From JAJCYK01 sp965224285 (GTDB lineage Bacteria > Bacteroidota > Bacteroidia > Cytophagales > Cyclobacteriaceae): DNA of 64,000 bases. The DNA lies in assembly GCA_965224285.1 (NCBI GenBank), contig OZ245043.1:3596001-3660000 (forward strand), written 5' to 3'. A program made the position numbers and the translations under genes. A model generated the notes under the pieces. That model was not told the DNA's origin. It saw only the letters and a list, made by a program, of their open reading frames with translations, and made no database searches. Below, one piece after another: positions 34,800-44,974 of this stretch (its first letter is position 1; each line of letters starts with the position of its first letter).

Positions 34800-37700
34800 A
34801 TGTTAGATTATATCAGTAAGGGAATTGCCAAAGTATTCGGCACTAAGTCCGAAAAAGATATTAAGCAAGCACTGCCCTATGTAGCTGAAATCAACGAGAT
34901 CTACGGCGCCCTGAGGGATATCAGCGATGACGAGCTTCGAAACAAGACCCAGGAGTTACGTCAGCAGATCAACGAGCATTTAGCCGAAATTGATGCCAAT
35001 ATTGCTGAGCAACATCAAAAGATCGCTGATAATCCGGACATGGATATTCATGAAAAAGAGGAAACCTTCAAGGAAATTGACGCCCTGGAGGAGCAGTGCA
35101 ATGAGCAATTGGAGGAAGTATTGATGGAGGCTTTACCTCTGGCTTTTGCAGTGATAAAGGAAACTGCCCGCAGATTTAAAGAGGCAGGCAGTTTAACAGT
35201 TACCGCTGACCTCAATGACAAAGCCTTGGCCGCGGAGCACCCCCACGTGGAAATACAGGGTGAGCAGGCCACCTGGCACAACAAATGGATAGCCGGTGGA
35301 AATGAGATCCAATGGGATATGTTGCATTACGACGTGCAACTCATTGGGGGAATCGTATTGCATCAGGGCAAGATAGCGGAAATGGCCACTGGTGAAGGAA
35401 AGACACTGGTAGCGACCCTGCCCGCCTTCCTCAATGCCTTGGCCGATCGTGGGGTGCATATTGTGACAGTAAACGACTACTTGGCTAAAAGGGATTCCGA
35501 ATGGATGGCCCCTATATTTCAATTTCACGGTTTAACCGTGGATTGCATCGATAAGCATCAGCCTAATTCTGAAGAACGTCGTAAAGCCTATCAGGCACAT
35601 ATCACCTATGGAACCAACAATGAGTTTGGCTTTGATTATCTGCGCGATAACATGTCTCGTGACCCCAATGAATTGGTGCAGAGAAAACATCATTATACCA
35701 TGGTGGACGAGGTTGACTCAGTATTAATTGATGATGCCCGTACTCCATTGATTATTTCAGGTCCGGTTCCCAAAGGAGACGAACATGAATTCTACGATCT
35801 GAAGCCCCGTATCAACAAACTGGTAGAAGCCCAGAAAAAACTTTCATCCCAAAATCTTCAAGAAGCTAAAAAGTTATTGGCTGAGGGTAATGAGAAGGAG
35901 GGCGGCCTGGCCTTATTCAGAGTGTATCGCGGACTGCCCAAATACAAACCTCTCATTAAATTCCTAAGTGAAACCGGCATTCGGCAGATCCTTCAAAAAA
36001 CGGAGAACTTTTATTTACAGGATAACCAAAAAATGATGCCGGAGGCAGATGAGCCTCTTTATTTCACCATAGACGAAAAGAACAACAATATTGAGCTCAC
36101 CGAAAGAGGTATCGATCTGATCACTGGTGAAGGGGAAGACCCCAAGTTTTTCATTATGCCGGATATCGGCATGGAGGTGTCGGCTATAGAGAATGATGAA
36201 TCCCTGGATGAAAATGAAAAACTGAAAAAAAAGGAAGATCTGATCCGGGATTATTCTGTTAAATCACAACGTATCCACTCGACGAACCAGCTACTTAAGG
36301 CCTATACCTTATTTGAAAAAGATACTGAATACATTATAGTGGATGGCAAAGTGAAGATCGTGGATGAGCAAACCGGTAGGGTAATGGAAGGACGGCGTTA
36401 TTCGGACGGGTTGCATCAGGCTATCGAGGCTAAGGAAAATGTTAAAGTGGAAGATGCCACCCAAACCTATGCCACTATCACCTTGCAGAATTATTTCCGG
36501 ATGTACCACAAATTGGCAGGTATGACCGGAACGGCGGAAACTGAGGCGGGTGAATTTTGGGAGATCTACAAACTGGATGTGGTGGTTATACCTACTAATA
36601 AACCGATCGTAAGGGATGATCGTGAAGATAAGGTATACAAAACTGTCAGAGAGAAATTTAATGCGGTAGCCCTGGAAATTGAAGAGCTTACCAAGGCAGG
36701 GCGACCGGTGCTGGTGGGTACTACTTCGGTGGAGATCTCTGAATTATTGAGTAGGATGCTGGGCCTGAGAAACATTGATCACCAGGTACTGAATGCCAAG
36801 CAACACCAGCGGGAAGCAGAGGTGGTTTTAAATGCCGGCAAACCGGGTAAGGTAACCATTGCCACCAACATGGCGGGAAGGGGAACCGATATAAAGCTCA
36901 CTCCGGAGTCGCGGGAAGCCGGAGGTTTGGCCATCGTGGGTACGGAGCGGCACGAATCTCGTCGGGTAGACCGTCAATTGCGGGGTCGATCAGGTCGCCA
37001 GGGGGATCCAGGAAGCTCCCAGTTCTTTGTCTCACTGGAAGACAACCTGATGCGGTTATTTGGTTCAGATCGTATTGCCAAACTAATGGACCGAATGGGC
37101 CTGGAGGAAGGAGAAGTGATTCAGCATAGTATGATCACTAAATCCATAGAGCGGGCCCAAAAGAAGGTGGAGGAAAACAACTTTGCTATCAGAAAACGCC
37201 TGTTGGAATATGATGATGTAATGAATTCCCAGAGGGAAGTGATATATAAGCGAAGAAGGAATGCATTATATGGTGAACGATTGGAGTTAGACATCATGAA
37301 CATGATTTACGACACCTGCGAGGATATAGTGATGGGCGCTGTTGAGATGGGAGACTACGATGCATTTAAACTCAACACTCTAGGTATATTGGCCATTGAT
37401 TATCCTTTGGAAAAAGAAGAATTTGAAAAGGTCGATACGGCGGAGTTGACCGAGCAGGTATACCAGGCGGCATATCAACACTATAAAGAAAAAAACCAAA
37501 GCATTAGGACCAGGGCAGTACCGATATTTAAGAATATCCATAAAGAGCGAGGAGCCACCGTGGAAAATATTATGGTACCCTTTACGGATTTGAAGAAACA
37601 AATCGGGGTGGTAACCAACTTGGAGAAGAATCTGAAAACGGAGTGTGCTGAGCTTATAATTTCCATGGAGAAAATGGTGACCTTGGCCTTTATAGACCAG

Positions 37701-38162
37701 GCCTGGAAGGAGCATCTCCGGGAAATGGATGATCTTAAGCAGTCCGTACAAAATGCTGTGTATGAACAGAAAGACCCTTTGCTGATCTATAAGTTTGAAG
37801 CTTTTGAGCTATTCAAAAGATTTATTTCCAAGGTTAATGAAGACACCATTTCCTTTCTGGTACAGGCGGATTTACCGGTACAGCAACCTGGTGAATTGCA
37901 AGAAGCCCGAACCTCAAGGAGCCGTCAAAAACTTCAGGAATCAAAAGCAGAAAGCGGTTCCTTATTGGGAGACGGTAGAAGGCCTGATACCAGAAACCGG
38001 CCACCGGTAGAAAAAACCATGCCTATAAAATCTACTAAAACCAAAGGGAGGAATCAGCGGGTAACGGTGCAATATATGGATGGAAATATCAAGAAGGATG
38101 TGAAATTTAAAACCGTGGAGGAAGATATAAAAAATAATAAATGCGTACTGATTGAGGACTAA
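34800..38162 (+). CDS. secA: Preprotein translocase ATPase SecA
   Basis: This 1120-residue protein has Walker A in MATGEGKTLVATLPAFLNAL near 195, TYGTNNEFGFDYLRDNM near 270, the DEAD-box-like VDEVDSVLIDDARTPL near 302, the NBD2 motif ATNMAGRGTDIKL near 690, and GTERHESRRVDRQLRGRSGR. It drives export through SecYEG. It is longer than E. coli SecA (about 900) because of insertions around residues 330-520, usual for Bacteroidota. The C-terminus (RVTVQYMDGNIKKDVKFKTV) lacks the zinc-binding cysteine motif. Confidence 0.97.
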   Translation: MLDYISKGIAKVFGTKSEKDIKQALPYVAEINEIYGALRDISDDELRNKTQELRQQINEHLAEIDANIAEQHQKIADNPDMDIHEKEETFKEIDALEEQCNEQLEEVLMEALPLAFAVIKETARRFKEAGSLTVTADLNDKALAAEHPHVEIQGEQATWHNKWIAGGNEIQWDMLHYDVQLIGGIVLHQGKIAEMATGEGKTLVATLPAFLNALADRGVHIVTVNDYLAKRDSEWMAPIFQFHGLTVDCIDKHQPNSEERRKAYQAHITYGTNNEFGFDYLRDNMSRDPNELVQRKHHYTMVDEVDSVLIDDARTPLIISGPVPKGDEHEFYDLKPRINKLVEAQKKLSSQNLQEAKKLLAEGNEKEGGLALFRVYRGLPKYKPLIKFLSETGIRQILQKTENFYLQDNQKMMPEADEPLYFTIDEKNNNIELTERGIDLITGEGEDPKFFIMPDIGMEVSAIENDESLDENEKLKKKEDLIRDYSVKSQRIHSTNQLLKAYTLFEKDTEYIIVDGKVKIVDEQTGRVMEGRRYSDGLHQAIEAKENVKVEDATQTYATITLQNYFRMYHKLAGMTGTAETEAGEFWEIYKLDVVVIPTNKPIVRDDREDKVYKTVREKFNAVALEIEELTKAGRPVLVGTTSVEISELLSRMLGLRNIDHQVLNAKQHQREAEVVLNAGKPGKVTIATNMAGRGTDIKLTPESREAGGLAIVGTERHESRRVDRQLRGRSGRQGDPGSSQFFVSLEDNLMRLFGSDRIAKLMDRMGLEEGEVIQHSMITKSIERAQKKVEENNFAIRKRLLEYDDVMNSQREVIYKRRRNALYGERLELDIMNMIYDTCEDIVMGAVEMGDYDAFKLNTLGILAIDYPLEKEEFEKVDTAELTEQVYQAAYQHYKEKNQSIRTRAVPIFKNIHKERGATVENIMVPFTDLKKQIGVVTNLEKNLKTECAELIISMEKMVTLAFIDQAWKEHLREMDDLKQSVQNAVYEQKDPLLIYKFEAFELFKRFISKVNEDTISFLVQADLPVQQPGELQEARTSRSRQKLQESKAESGSLLGDGRRPDTRNRPPVEKTMPIKSTKTKGRNQRVTVQYMDGNIKKDVKFKTVEEDIKNNKCVLIED

Positions 38163-38167
38163 GACAC

Positions 38168-38659
38168 ATGAAATTCCAATTCTTAACAACGGCAATGCTC
38201 TTAATTTTTGCAGGTTGTAGCCTGTTTGAGCCCACAACGTCTAAAGTAAATTACGGAGAAGACCTCAGTGCCCATCGCCCTCAGATCAGCCCGGATACCA
38301 CCGCGGAGGTTGTTACCACCAAACGCGAAGTGCCAGATGTCACTCCTAGTAATCATCAAAATCAAGAGCTGAACTCTAAATTAAACGCTATTGCAGCCTT
38401 CAATAAGTCGGAGGGTACCCTAAATGGGTTTACTATACAGGTATATTCGGGAACCAGCAGGGATGATGCCTCCAAAGCCAAAGCAAAGGTGTACACCATT
38501 CTGCCCGACTCCCGGCCGGTGACCAATTATGAGCAACCTATATATAAAGTTCGTGTGGGAGCATTTGGAGACCGGCTGGAGGCTCAGGGAGTTTACGGTC
38601 AGCTGGTAGCGGAATTTCCTACGGCCATCGTTATCCCGTCCAAAATAAAAATAAACTAA
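38168..38659 (+). CDS. SPOR-domain lipoprotein
   Basis: This 163-residue lipoprotein precursor (lipobox LIFAGC at 12-17) has a linker rich in Ser, Thr and Glu and a C-terminal SPOR domain of about 75 residues (GFTIQVYSGTSRDDASKAKA, then PIYKVRVGAFGDRLEAQGVY). SPOR domains bind glycan strands lacking stem peptides, often at division sites. It lies 5 bases after secA and abuts the amidohydrolase gene, suggesting one operon. A cell-envelope role is inferred from the domain. Confidence 0.88.
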   Translation: MKFQFLTTAMLLIFAGCSLFEPTTSKVNYGEDLSAHRPQISPDTTAEVVTTKREVPDVTPSNHQNQELNSKLNAIAAFNKSEGTLNGFTIQVYSGTSRDDASKAKAKVYTILPDSRPVTNYEQPIYKVRVGAFGDRLEAQGVYGQLVAEFPTAIVIPSKIKIN

Positions 38660-39859
38660 TTGTCGGCGGATCTCAAAACCAAAATAAAAAGCCTGGCCGT
38701 TGAATATGCGGATAAATTAGTGGAAATACGCCGTCATTTGCACATGTATCCGGAATTGTCATTTCAGGAATATCAGACAGCAGGTTTCGTAGTAGATAAT
38801 CTCAAAGATATGGGGTTAATCCCATTAGAAGGCCTGGCAGGCACCGGAGTATCGGTTTTAATAGAGGGAAGGCGGCCTGAAAGCAAGACTATAGCCTTGC
38901 GGGCGGATATGGATGCTTTACCAATCCAGGAAACCAATAACGTGCCTTATAAGTCCCGAAATGACGGGGTAATGCATGCCTGCGGTCACGATGTGCATAC
39001 TACCAGTTTATTGGGTACTGCTTTTATCCTGAACAGCATTAAGCAGGAATTTGAAGGTACTGTAAAGCTAATCTTTCAACCGGGAGAAGAGAAAATACCC
39101 GGCGGCGCTTCTTTATTGATAAAAGATGGCATCCTGAAAAACCCGGACGTAGGTCAAATCTTCGGTCAGCATGTGATGCCTTATATTGATGTGGGCAAGG
39201 TTGGATTCCGTTCCGGAATGTATATGGCCAGCGCTGATGAAATATATATTACCATTGAAGGTCGTGGCGGGCATGGGGCTACCCCACACCTCAATATTGA
39301 TCCAGTGCTAATAGCCAGTCACCTGGTGGTAGCCTTGCAGCAGGTAGTAAGTCGTCATGCTGAGCCTAAAATCCCTTCAGTGTTGTCATTTGGGAAAATT
39401 ACCGCCAAAGGTGCCACCAATGTGATACCGGACAAGGTTTACCTGGAAGGAACCTTCCGTACCATGAATGAAGAATGGCGCTCCCATGCCAAAAAGTTAA
39501 TCAGTGAGATTTCAACCGGTTTGGTGGAAAGCATGGGAGGTAAATGCCACATGGATATTAGAAAGGGATTTCCCTACTTGGAAAATGATCCACAGCTGAC
39601 CGGCAGAGCCAGGCTAGCCGCCGAGCAGTTTTTAGGTGCAGAGAATGTGGAGGACCTTGACATTTGGATGGCGGCCGAGGATTTTGCTTTTTACACCCAG
39701 CATGTAGATGCTTGTTTTTATCGTCTGGGAGTACGGAATGAATCCAGAGGTATTGTTTCTTCAGTACATACTCCCACCTTTGACATCGATGAAAAAGCCT
39801 TGGAAATTGGAGCTGGATTGATGGCCTGGATCGCGATAATGGAACTGCGAGCTGATTAA
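38660..39859 (+). CDS. M20 family amidohydrolase (N-acyl amino acid / hippurate hydrolase type)
   Basis: This 399-residue protein starts with TTG immediately after the preceding stop. Metal-site motifs of the M20D group are visible: ALRADMDALPIQETNN near 92, MHACGHDVHTTSLLGTAFIL near 108, FQPGEEKIPGGASLLI near 145 and the dimerisation-domain EGRGGHGATPHLNIDPVLIA near 202. MAAEDFAFYTQHVDACFYRL near 340 carries the last ligand. Such enzymes release amino acids from N-acyl conjugates. The exact substrate is not predictable. Its stop overlaps the convergent transporter gene by four bases. Confidence 0.9.
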   Translation: MSADLKTKIKSLAVEYADKLVEIRRHLHMYPELSFQEYQTAGFVVDNLKDMGLIPLEGLAGTGVSVLIEGRRPESKTIALRADMDALPIQETNNVPYKSRNDGVMHACGHDVHTTSLLGTAFILNSIKQEFEGTVKLIFQPGEEKIPGGASLLIKDGILKNPDVGQIFGQHVMPYIDVGKVGFRSGMYMASADEIYITIEGRGGHGATPHLNIDPVLIASHLVVALQQVVSRHAEPKIPSVLSFGKITAKGATNVIPDKVYLEGTFRTMNEEWRSHAKKLISEISTGLVESMGGKCHMDIRKGFPYLENDPQLTGRARLAAEQFLGAENVEDLDIWMAAEDFAFYTQHVDACFYRLGVRNESRGIVSSVHTPTFDIDEKALEIGAGLMAWIAIMELRAD

Positions 39860-41628
39860 AAATAAAAGATCGGAATTAAAAAAGAGGCCATCAGCCAAAT
39901 CACCAGAGTTAAAATTCCTCCCACTTTAATAAAATCCATGAATTTAAAATTTCCCGCCCCGTAAATCAGTGTATTGGTCTGATATCCGATGGGCGTGGCA
40001 AAAGACGTGCTGGCGGCAAACAACACCGTTAGTAGAAAAGGTTTGGGATCCAGACCCATATTGGTGGCCAGACTGATGGCTACCGGTACCAACAAAATAG
40101 CCGTGGCTTGATTGCTGATCACGCTGGTAAGTACCACGGTGATCAGAAAAAGCAAAGAAACGGTGAGTTGCACCGGCCAGGTATCTGTCAGGGTGAAAAT
40201 GCCATGGCTTACGACCTCGTCGAGTCCGGTGTTATGGATGGCAATTCCCAATGGTAACAAACCAGCCAGCAGAAAAATAACTTTCCATTCTATGAACTGA
40301 TAGGCTTTTTGCAAGCTGACATTCTTCGATAACAGCATCAAAACCGAGCCGATCAAACTACTGGTAAGGATAGGGACTATATCCAATGCTGCCAATAACA
40401 CCACTAAGACCACGATGGAAAAAGACCACATCACCTTCCTCTTGTCAAAGATCTGACGAGAATGTTCATAGAGTACACCCAGGTCTTGTTGATTATTTAA
40501 AAAGGGCAGGTTGTTTTTTAAGGTTTCTAAAAGAATAGTATCTCCAATCTGCGGGCGGTAATTGACTTGCTTACCGGAATATACCCCGCCCTTTTTTTTG
40601 ACCGCCAGAGGAACCGCATTATAGAGCTCGTTAAAGGCGATCCTTTTCATTTTTCGACCCACTATCTTTGAACTGGGAAGCACCATCACCTCTGCCAACA
40701 CCAACTCGCCGCTTTCCAGATCCCGGTCTATTTGACTAAAGTCCTTTGGGAATTCCAGATCATTGAGGGATTTGATATTGACAATATCATCTACACCTCC
40801 TTTGATCAGGATGGTATCATTGGCCTGCATTAATTCATTGCCCCTGGGAAGCCATAGAGTTTTCCCTTCCCTGATGACTTCGATTACTGTTACATCCGGA
40901 TCGTTAAAAAAGGGCAAACTACTGAGGGTTTTACCCACCAGAGGTGAATTTTCCGGTACGATAAACTCGGTGACAAAGTCTTTTAATTGATAAGCGCTGG
41001 ATAAAGGGCTGCTTTCTCTTTTAGGTATGAGAAAACGACCGATCAGCAGCATGAAAACGAAGAAACCCAGAAACAATACTATTCCAATAGGAGTGAACTC
41101 AAAGATCTTGAAGCCCTCCAGACCGCTTTCCCGGGCCATACTGGAAACCAAAAGATTGGTGGAAGTCCCAATCACGGTAGTAGCCCCTCCCATCATGGCG
41201 GCAAACGACAGAGCCATTAGTAAACGGTTGGAATTCAGTTCAGTGATGCGAGCTATTCGTAAAAGTATCGGGATAAACACCACTACTATAGCAGTGTTAT
41301 TCATAAAGGCGCTAAAAAATCCTACCAAGACCATCAAGAGCGCCATAACCAGCCACTCATCGTTGAGAAAAAAGCGCTGAAGCTTTTTCCCCAGGTAGCT
41401 GATGGCTCCTGAATTATCCAATCCGGCGCCTATCACAAAAAGCGCCATAATAGTTATGGTGGCTTCATTGGCAAATCCGGAAATTCCCTCTAAAGGAGTG
41501 ACTATCCCGGTAGTGATCAATATGGTCATCACCAGCAAGGCTGTGGTGTCGATAGGGATGATTTCCGTGATGAAACAGCCAATCATCAAGAGTACAATGG
41601 CGATAACCGCCAATGCTTGCCAGTCCAA
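39856..41628 (-). CDS. SLC13 (DASS)-type anion symporter with two TrkA-C domains
   Basis: This 590-residue protein has N- and C-terminal membrane halves (N: IIPIDTTALLVMTILITTGI, FFSAFMNNTAIVVVFIPILL, MMGGATTVIGTSTNLLVSSM; C: LTSVISNQATAILLVPVAIS, STSFATPIGYQTNTLIYGAG) typical of divalent anion:Na+ symporters. Between them, residues about 210-390, are two RCK-C/TrkA-C domains (NSPLVGKTLSSLPFFNDPD and KIVGRKMKRIAFNELYNAVP). Family members carry sulfate, phosphate or dicarboxylates; the substrate is open here. The neighbouring Na/Pi symporter makes an inorganic anion plausible. Confidence 0.88.
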   Translation of the reverse strand: MDWQALAVIAIVLLMIGCFITEIIPIDTTALLVMTILITTGIVTPLEGISGFANEATITIMALFVIGAGLDNSGAISYLGKKLQRFFLNDEWLVMALLMVLVGFFSAFMNNTAIVVVFIPILLRIARITELNSNRLLMALSFAAMMGGATTVIGTSTNLLVSSMARESGLEGFKIFEFTPIGIVLFLGFFVFMLLIGRFLIPKRESSPLSSAYQLKDFVTEFIVPENSPLVGKTLSSLPFFNDPDVTVIEVIREGKTLWLPRGNELMQANDTILIKGGVDDIVNIKSLNDLEFPKDFSQIDRDLESGELVLAEVMVLPSSKIVGRKMKRIAFNELYNAVPLAVKKKGGVYSGKQVNYRPQIGDTILLETLKNNLPFLNNQQDLGVLYEHSRQIFDKRKVMWSFSIVVLVVLLAALDIVPILTSSLIGSVLMLLSKNVSLQKAYQFIEWKVIFLLAGLLPLGIAIHNTGLDEVVSHGIFTLTDTWPVQLTVSLLFLITVVLTSVISNQATAILLVPVAISLATNMGLDPKPFLLTVLFAASTSFATPIGYQTNTLIYGAGNFKFMDFIKVGGILTLVIWLMASFLIPIFYF

Positions 41629-41686
41629 TAGAAGTAATATTTAAAATGTGTGTGGACGGAATATACCCATTAATGATATGCAATGC

Positions 41687-41713
41687 AAAAAACATCCCGG
41701 GGTGAAGGGGATG
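41687..41713 (-). terminator. Terminator after Na/Pi symporter gene
   Basis: On the reverse strand CATCCC (41713-41708) pairs with GGGATG (41698-41693) across a nine-base loop and is followed by six T (plus-strand A-run 41687-41692). It lies 17 bases past the stop of the gene at 41730-43469. Confidence 0.85.
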
Positions 41714-41729
41714 CTCAAATAAAGGCTTG

Positions 41730-43469
41730 TTAGCGGTCTAATATGGAATGAGCCACTGACTCGTCCTCCTCGTCCTTGCTCACCTCACCAGTAACGGCCC
41801 GGGTAACATTTAAAATGTGATTCCCTGCTCGTTCCAACAACAGAAAAATTTCATTGTATATAATGCCGCTTTTGAGTGGGTATTCTTTCTTTTCTACACT
41901 TTTCAAATGAGCTTTCCTCATTTTATTTCGGTACTTATTAATCTCCAACTCCTTGTTGAAAGCCTCATCCAGTGACACTTTAGGGTATTGACTATCCAGG
42001 TTGGCATTCATGATTGCCAGAGCGTCATTAATGAGATGGAACATTTTTTGGAGCTTTTCATTTTGCTCCTGACTAAACTGCAAATCTTTACGATTCTTTC
42101 TTGCCAGTTGCTCGGAGATTTGATAAAACCGGTCAGCAATACTTTCAAGATCGCTGATGATACTAAGAGTGCTCCTCATGCGTATGGATGAGATCTCACT
42201 TAATCGACCTTCAGATACTTTGACCAAATAATTGGCTATTTCCTCCTCCAAACGGTCGGTGATTTCTTCATACTTCGCAATTTTCTTTCTGAGTTTCTCC
42301 TGTTTTCTTTCACGTTCTTCGACCAGGTAATCTGATAAAAAACTAGCCATTTTAGCGGTAATACCTCCAAATTTTGCGGTTTCTTTTCTAGCCTCTTCCA
42401 ACGAAAGGTCCGCGGTGCGGAGGATTTCACTGCCAATATATTCCAGATGAAACTCTTCATCTTCATCACTACGAGCGGGTACCAGGCGGATAGCCAATTT
42501 TACAAGGAACGGGACAAAACCTATGAGTAAAAGTACATTGGATAAATTAAATGCTGTGTGGAAATAAGATAACGCAATAGGAATTGCCTCGTTACTCACA
42601 AACGGATCACCTAATCCACTATTTATCATAACCCCTTTAATAACTTTCAGGTAAACCGGTAACATAAAAAACATCCATGTCACCCCGATTATGTTGAAGG
42701 TGGAATGTATCCTGGCTGATCGCTTGGCATGGACATTACCCACCAAAGAGGCCAATTCTGCGGTAATAGTAGTACCAATATTTTCCCCTAATACCATGGC
42801 CGCCCCAATGTCAAATGGAATCCAGCCTTCATTACACATGACCAGTGTAAGGGCCATGGCCGCACTTGATGATTGGATTAGTATGGTGAGGAGAGCGCCA
42901 ATACCTATAAATATCAGCCGGGAAATAAACCAGCCCATGTCTGCATATCTTGAAACAAAGGCCAAGGCTTCGGGATTGGATTTTAGATCTGGTACGGATT
43001 GTTTCAGTTCATCTAATCCCAAAAACAATAAGGCGAATCCAATCAAAAATTCACCGTAATTCTTGAAGTTCTGCTTTCGGAAGAACATCAGGGGCATACC
43101 AAAGGCAATTATCGGTAAGGCGATAGCGGCAATTTTAACTTTAAACCCTAGAATAGCTAGAAACCACGCCGTAACAGTGGTCCCGATATTCGCCCCCATC
43201 ATAACTCCTGCAGATTGTACCAAAGACAACAAACCGGCATTGACGAAGCTCACCGTCATTACCGTGGTGGCCGATGATGACTGTACCAACCCCGTTATTA
43301 GGAAACCGGTGAATACCCCCAAAAAACGATTCTGGGTCATGGCCCCCAGAATTTGACGCATTCTTTCGCCAGCTATTTTTTGAATGCCCTCACTCATTAT
43401 TTTCATCCCGAAAATGAAGAAGCCCAGGGCCCCTAAAAGAGTGAGCAATTCGAATATTCCGAATTTCAT
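41730..43469 (-). CDS. Na+/phosphate symporter (NptA/YjbB type) with PhoU-like domain
   Basis: This 579-residue protein has about nine membrane helices in residues 1-330 and the inverted QSSSA repeats of Na/Pi cotransporters: TGLVQSSSATTVMTVSFVNA near 62 and LTILIQSSSAAMALTLVMCN near 196, with GANIGTT and GENIGTT partners. Residues 350-560 are a helical PhoU-like domain (ERERKQEKLRKKIAKYEEIT, MRSTLSIISDLESIADRFYQ) that may gate transport. It imports inorganic phosphate with sodium. It is divergent from a phosphate-selective-type porin with Pho-box-like repeats between them, supporting a phosphate role. Confidence 0.92.
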   Translation of the reverse strand: MKFGIFELLTLLGALGFFIFGMKIMSEGIQKIAGERMRQILGAMTQNRFLGVFTGFLITGLVQSSSATTVMTVSFVNAGLLSLVQSAGVMMGANIGTTVTAWFLAILGFKVKIAAIALPIIAFGMPLMFFRKQNFKNYGEFLIGFALLFLGLDELKQSVPDLKSNPEALAFVSRYADMGWFISRLIFIGIGALLTILIQSSSAAMALTLVMCNEGWIPFDIGAAMVLGENIGTTITAELASLVGNVHAKRSARIHSTFNIIGVTWMFFMLPVYLKVIKGVMINSGLGDPFVSNEAIPIALSYFHTAFNLSNVLLLIGFVPFLVKLAIRLVPARSDEDEEFHLEYIGSEILRTADLSLEEARKETAKFGGITAKMASFLSDYLVEERERKQEKLRKKIAKYEEITDRLEEEIANYLVKVSEGRLSEISSIRMRSTLSIISDLESIADRFYQISEQLARKNRKDLQFSQEQNEKLQKMFHLINDALAIMNANLDSQYPKVSLDEAFNKELEINKYRNKMRKAHLKSVEKKEYPLKSGIIYNEIFLLLERAGNHILNVTRAVTGEVSKDEEDESVAHSILDR

Positions 43470-43551
43470 ATGTTCCTATTTGATAAAATTTGGTACACCG
43501 AAGGCAATGTTAAGCATAACGAGCAAAAGTAGCGAAAGAAGTTAATATTCA

Positions 43552-43594
43552 TGTTACCAAATTGTTATCATTCAACTATTACCAAATTGTTATT
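43552..43594. promoter_or_regulatory. Tandem Pho-box-like direct repeats
   Basis: Four 7-mers of a TGTTAYC type lie in the divergent interval: TGTTACC (43552), TGTTATC (43563), TATTACC (43577) and TGTTATT (43588). Within each pair the spacing is 11 bases with the same AAAT spacer, so TTACCAAATTGTTAT occurs twice, exactly, 25 bases apart. The 7+4 direct-repeat layout is that of PhoB boxes. The flanking genes are a Na/Pi symporter and an OprP-like porin. PhoB control is an inference. Confidence 0.55.
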
Positions 43595-43676
43595 GATATT
43601 TAATAATTTATTAACCTGCTTTGGGGAAAATTATCATCTGCTACTTATTTCTGCCCCCTAAAATTCCCAATTACAG

Positions 43677-44891
43677 ATGGCGCTTGATTTGAAATATATC
43701 CTATACAACAGACTCATATTAATTTCTTGTTTCCTGATCCTATCAATCATTGCAACTGCTCAGGATATTCAGTATCCCTCGTTCGGCAAGGGTTTGCAAG
43801 TAAAGGCAACGGATTCAACTTTTACCATGAAAATGAGTGTTCGTTTCCAAACGCTATACTCCGGCACCTTTAACACCTCTTCTGATGAGTGGTCGGACCA
43901 ATTACTGATAAGGAGGGCTCGCTTAAAATTTGATGGGTATGCCCTAACCCCTAAACTGGTGTATAAGATTGAGCTTGGGCTCTCCAATCGGGATATAGGG
44001 GCAGGGAATATTCCCCAAACTGGCTTCACAAACAGAATCATCCTCGATGCCGCCGTCAAATGGAATTTTTATGGAAACTGGGTATTGTGGGCTGGGCAAA
44101 CCAAGTTGCCGGGAAATCGTGAAAGGGTTATTTCTTCACAAAAACTGCAGTTTGTAGACCGGAGTTTAGTGAATTCCAGATTTAATATAGATCGCGATAT
44201 TGGCCTCCAGCTCCGGCATAAGGACCGACTCGGTGAGCGAGGCGTACTGCGGGAAATACTATCAATATCCATGGGAGAAGGCAGAAATATTGTGGTCGAT
44301 AATCAGGGTGGGTACGATTATACTTTTCGCTTGGAGTACCTTCCGTTCGGAGAGTTTACCAATGATGGGGATTATTTTTCATCAGATCTTGAACGGGAAG
44401 CTGCACCCAAATTATCCGTTGGGGTTACTTTTGACTACAATGACGACGCGGCTCGACAAAGAGGTCAATTAGGGGCTTTTACTTTGGATAGCCTTAGCAA
44501 TCAAGTTACCAATGATTTGACCACGGTATTTGTTGATGCCATATTTAAATATAAGGGGTGGTCGATACAATCAGAATATGCTTACAAAGAATCTGATCGA
44601 AGAATTATTGTAGGACCGCTAGGTAGTCTCAACTTTGGTACCGGAGAAGGCTGGGTGATCCAAGGGGGATACCTATTTGCTAATAATTTGGAATTAGCTG
44701 CCAGAATTACCTCAATAAAGCCAAACTCAAATGTCTTCTCAGGTTTGATAGAGGAGAATGAATATACCATTGGGCTGTCCAAATATTTTAAGGGGCACAA
44801 TTTAAAGTTACAAACAGACTTGTCATTTCGCGATAGAGCTGACGTCAGTGATTTTATTCAATTCCGAACTCAATTTGAGTTGGCATTTTAA
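43677..44891 (+). CDS. OprO/OprP-type phosphate-selective porin
   Basis: This 404-residue protein has a signal peptide (ILISCFLILSIIATAQ). The barrel begins MKMSVRFQTLYSGTF and contains the family's RRARLKFDGYALTPKLVYKI and NWVLWAGQTKLPGNRERVIS segments. It ends on a strand with terminal Phe (FIQFRTQFELAF), the usual signal for outer-membrane insertion. It should let phosphate or other anions through the outer membrane. Divergent with the Na/Pi symporter, it completes an outer- plus inner-membrane phosphate uptake pair. The exact selectivity cannot be read off. Confidence 0.88.
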   Translation: MALDLKYILYNRLILISCFLILSIIATAQDIQYPSFGKGLQVKATDSTFTMKMSVRFQTLYSGTFNTSSDEWSDQLLIRRARLKFDGYALTPKLVYKIELGLSNRDIGAGNIPQTGFTNRIILDAAVKWNFYGNWVLWAGQTKLPGNRERVISSQKLQFVDRSLVNSRFNIDRDIGLQLRHKDRLGERGVLREILSISMGEGRNIVVDNQGGYDYTFRLEYLPFGEFTNDGDYFSSDLEREAAPKLSVGVTFDYNDDAARQRGQLGAFTLDSLSNQVTNDLTTVFVDAIFKYKGWSIQSEYAYKESDRRIIVGPLGSLNFGTGEGWVIQGGYLFANNLELAARITSIKPNSNVFSGLIEENEYTIGLSKYFKGHNLKLQTDLSFRDRADVSDFIQFRTQFELAF

Positions 44892-44974
44892 ACCCTCGCT
44901 ATATTGGATTAGCAATTTTTGATTTATATTAATATATATTTCTAACTTTAAGATTACGCCAAACTCACATACTA

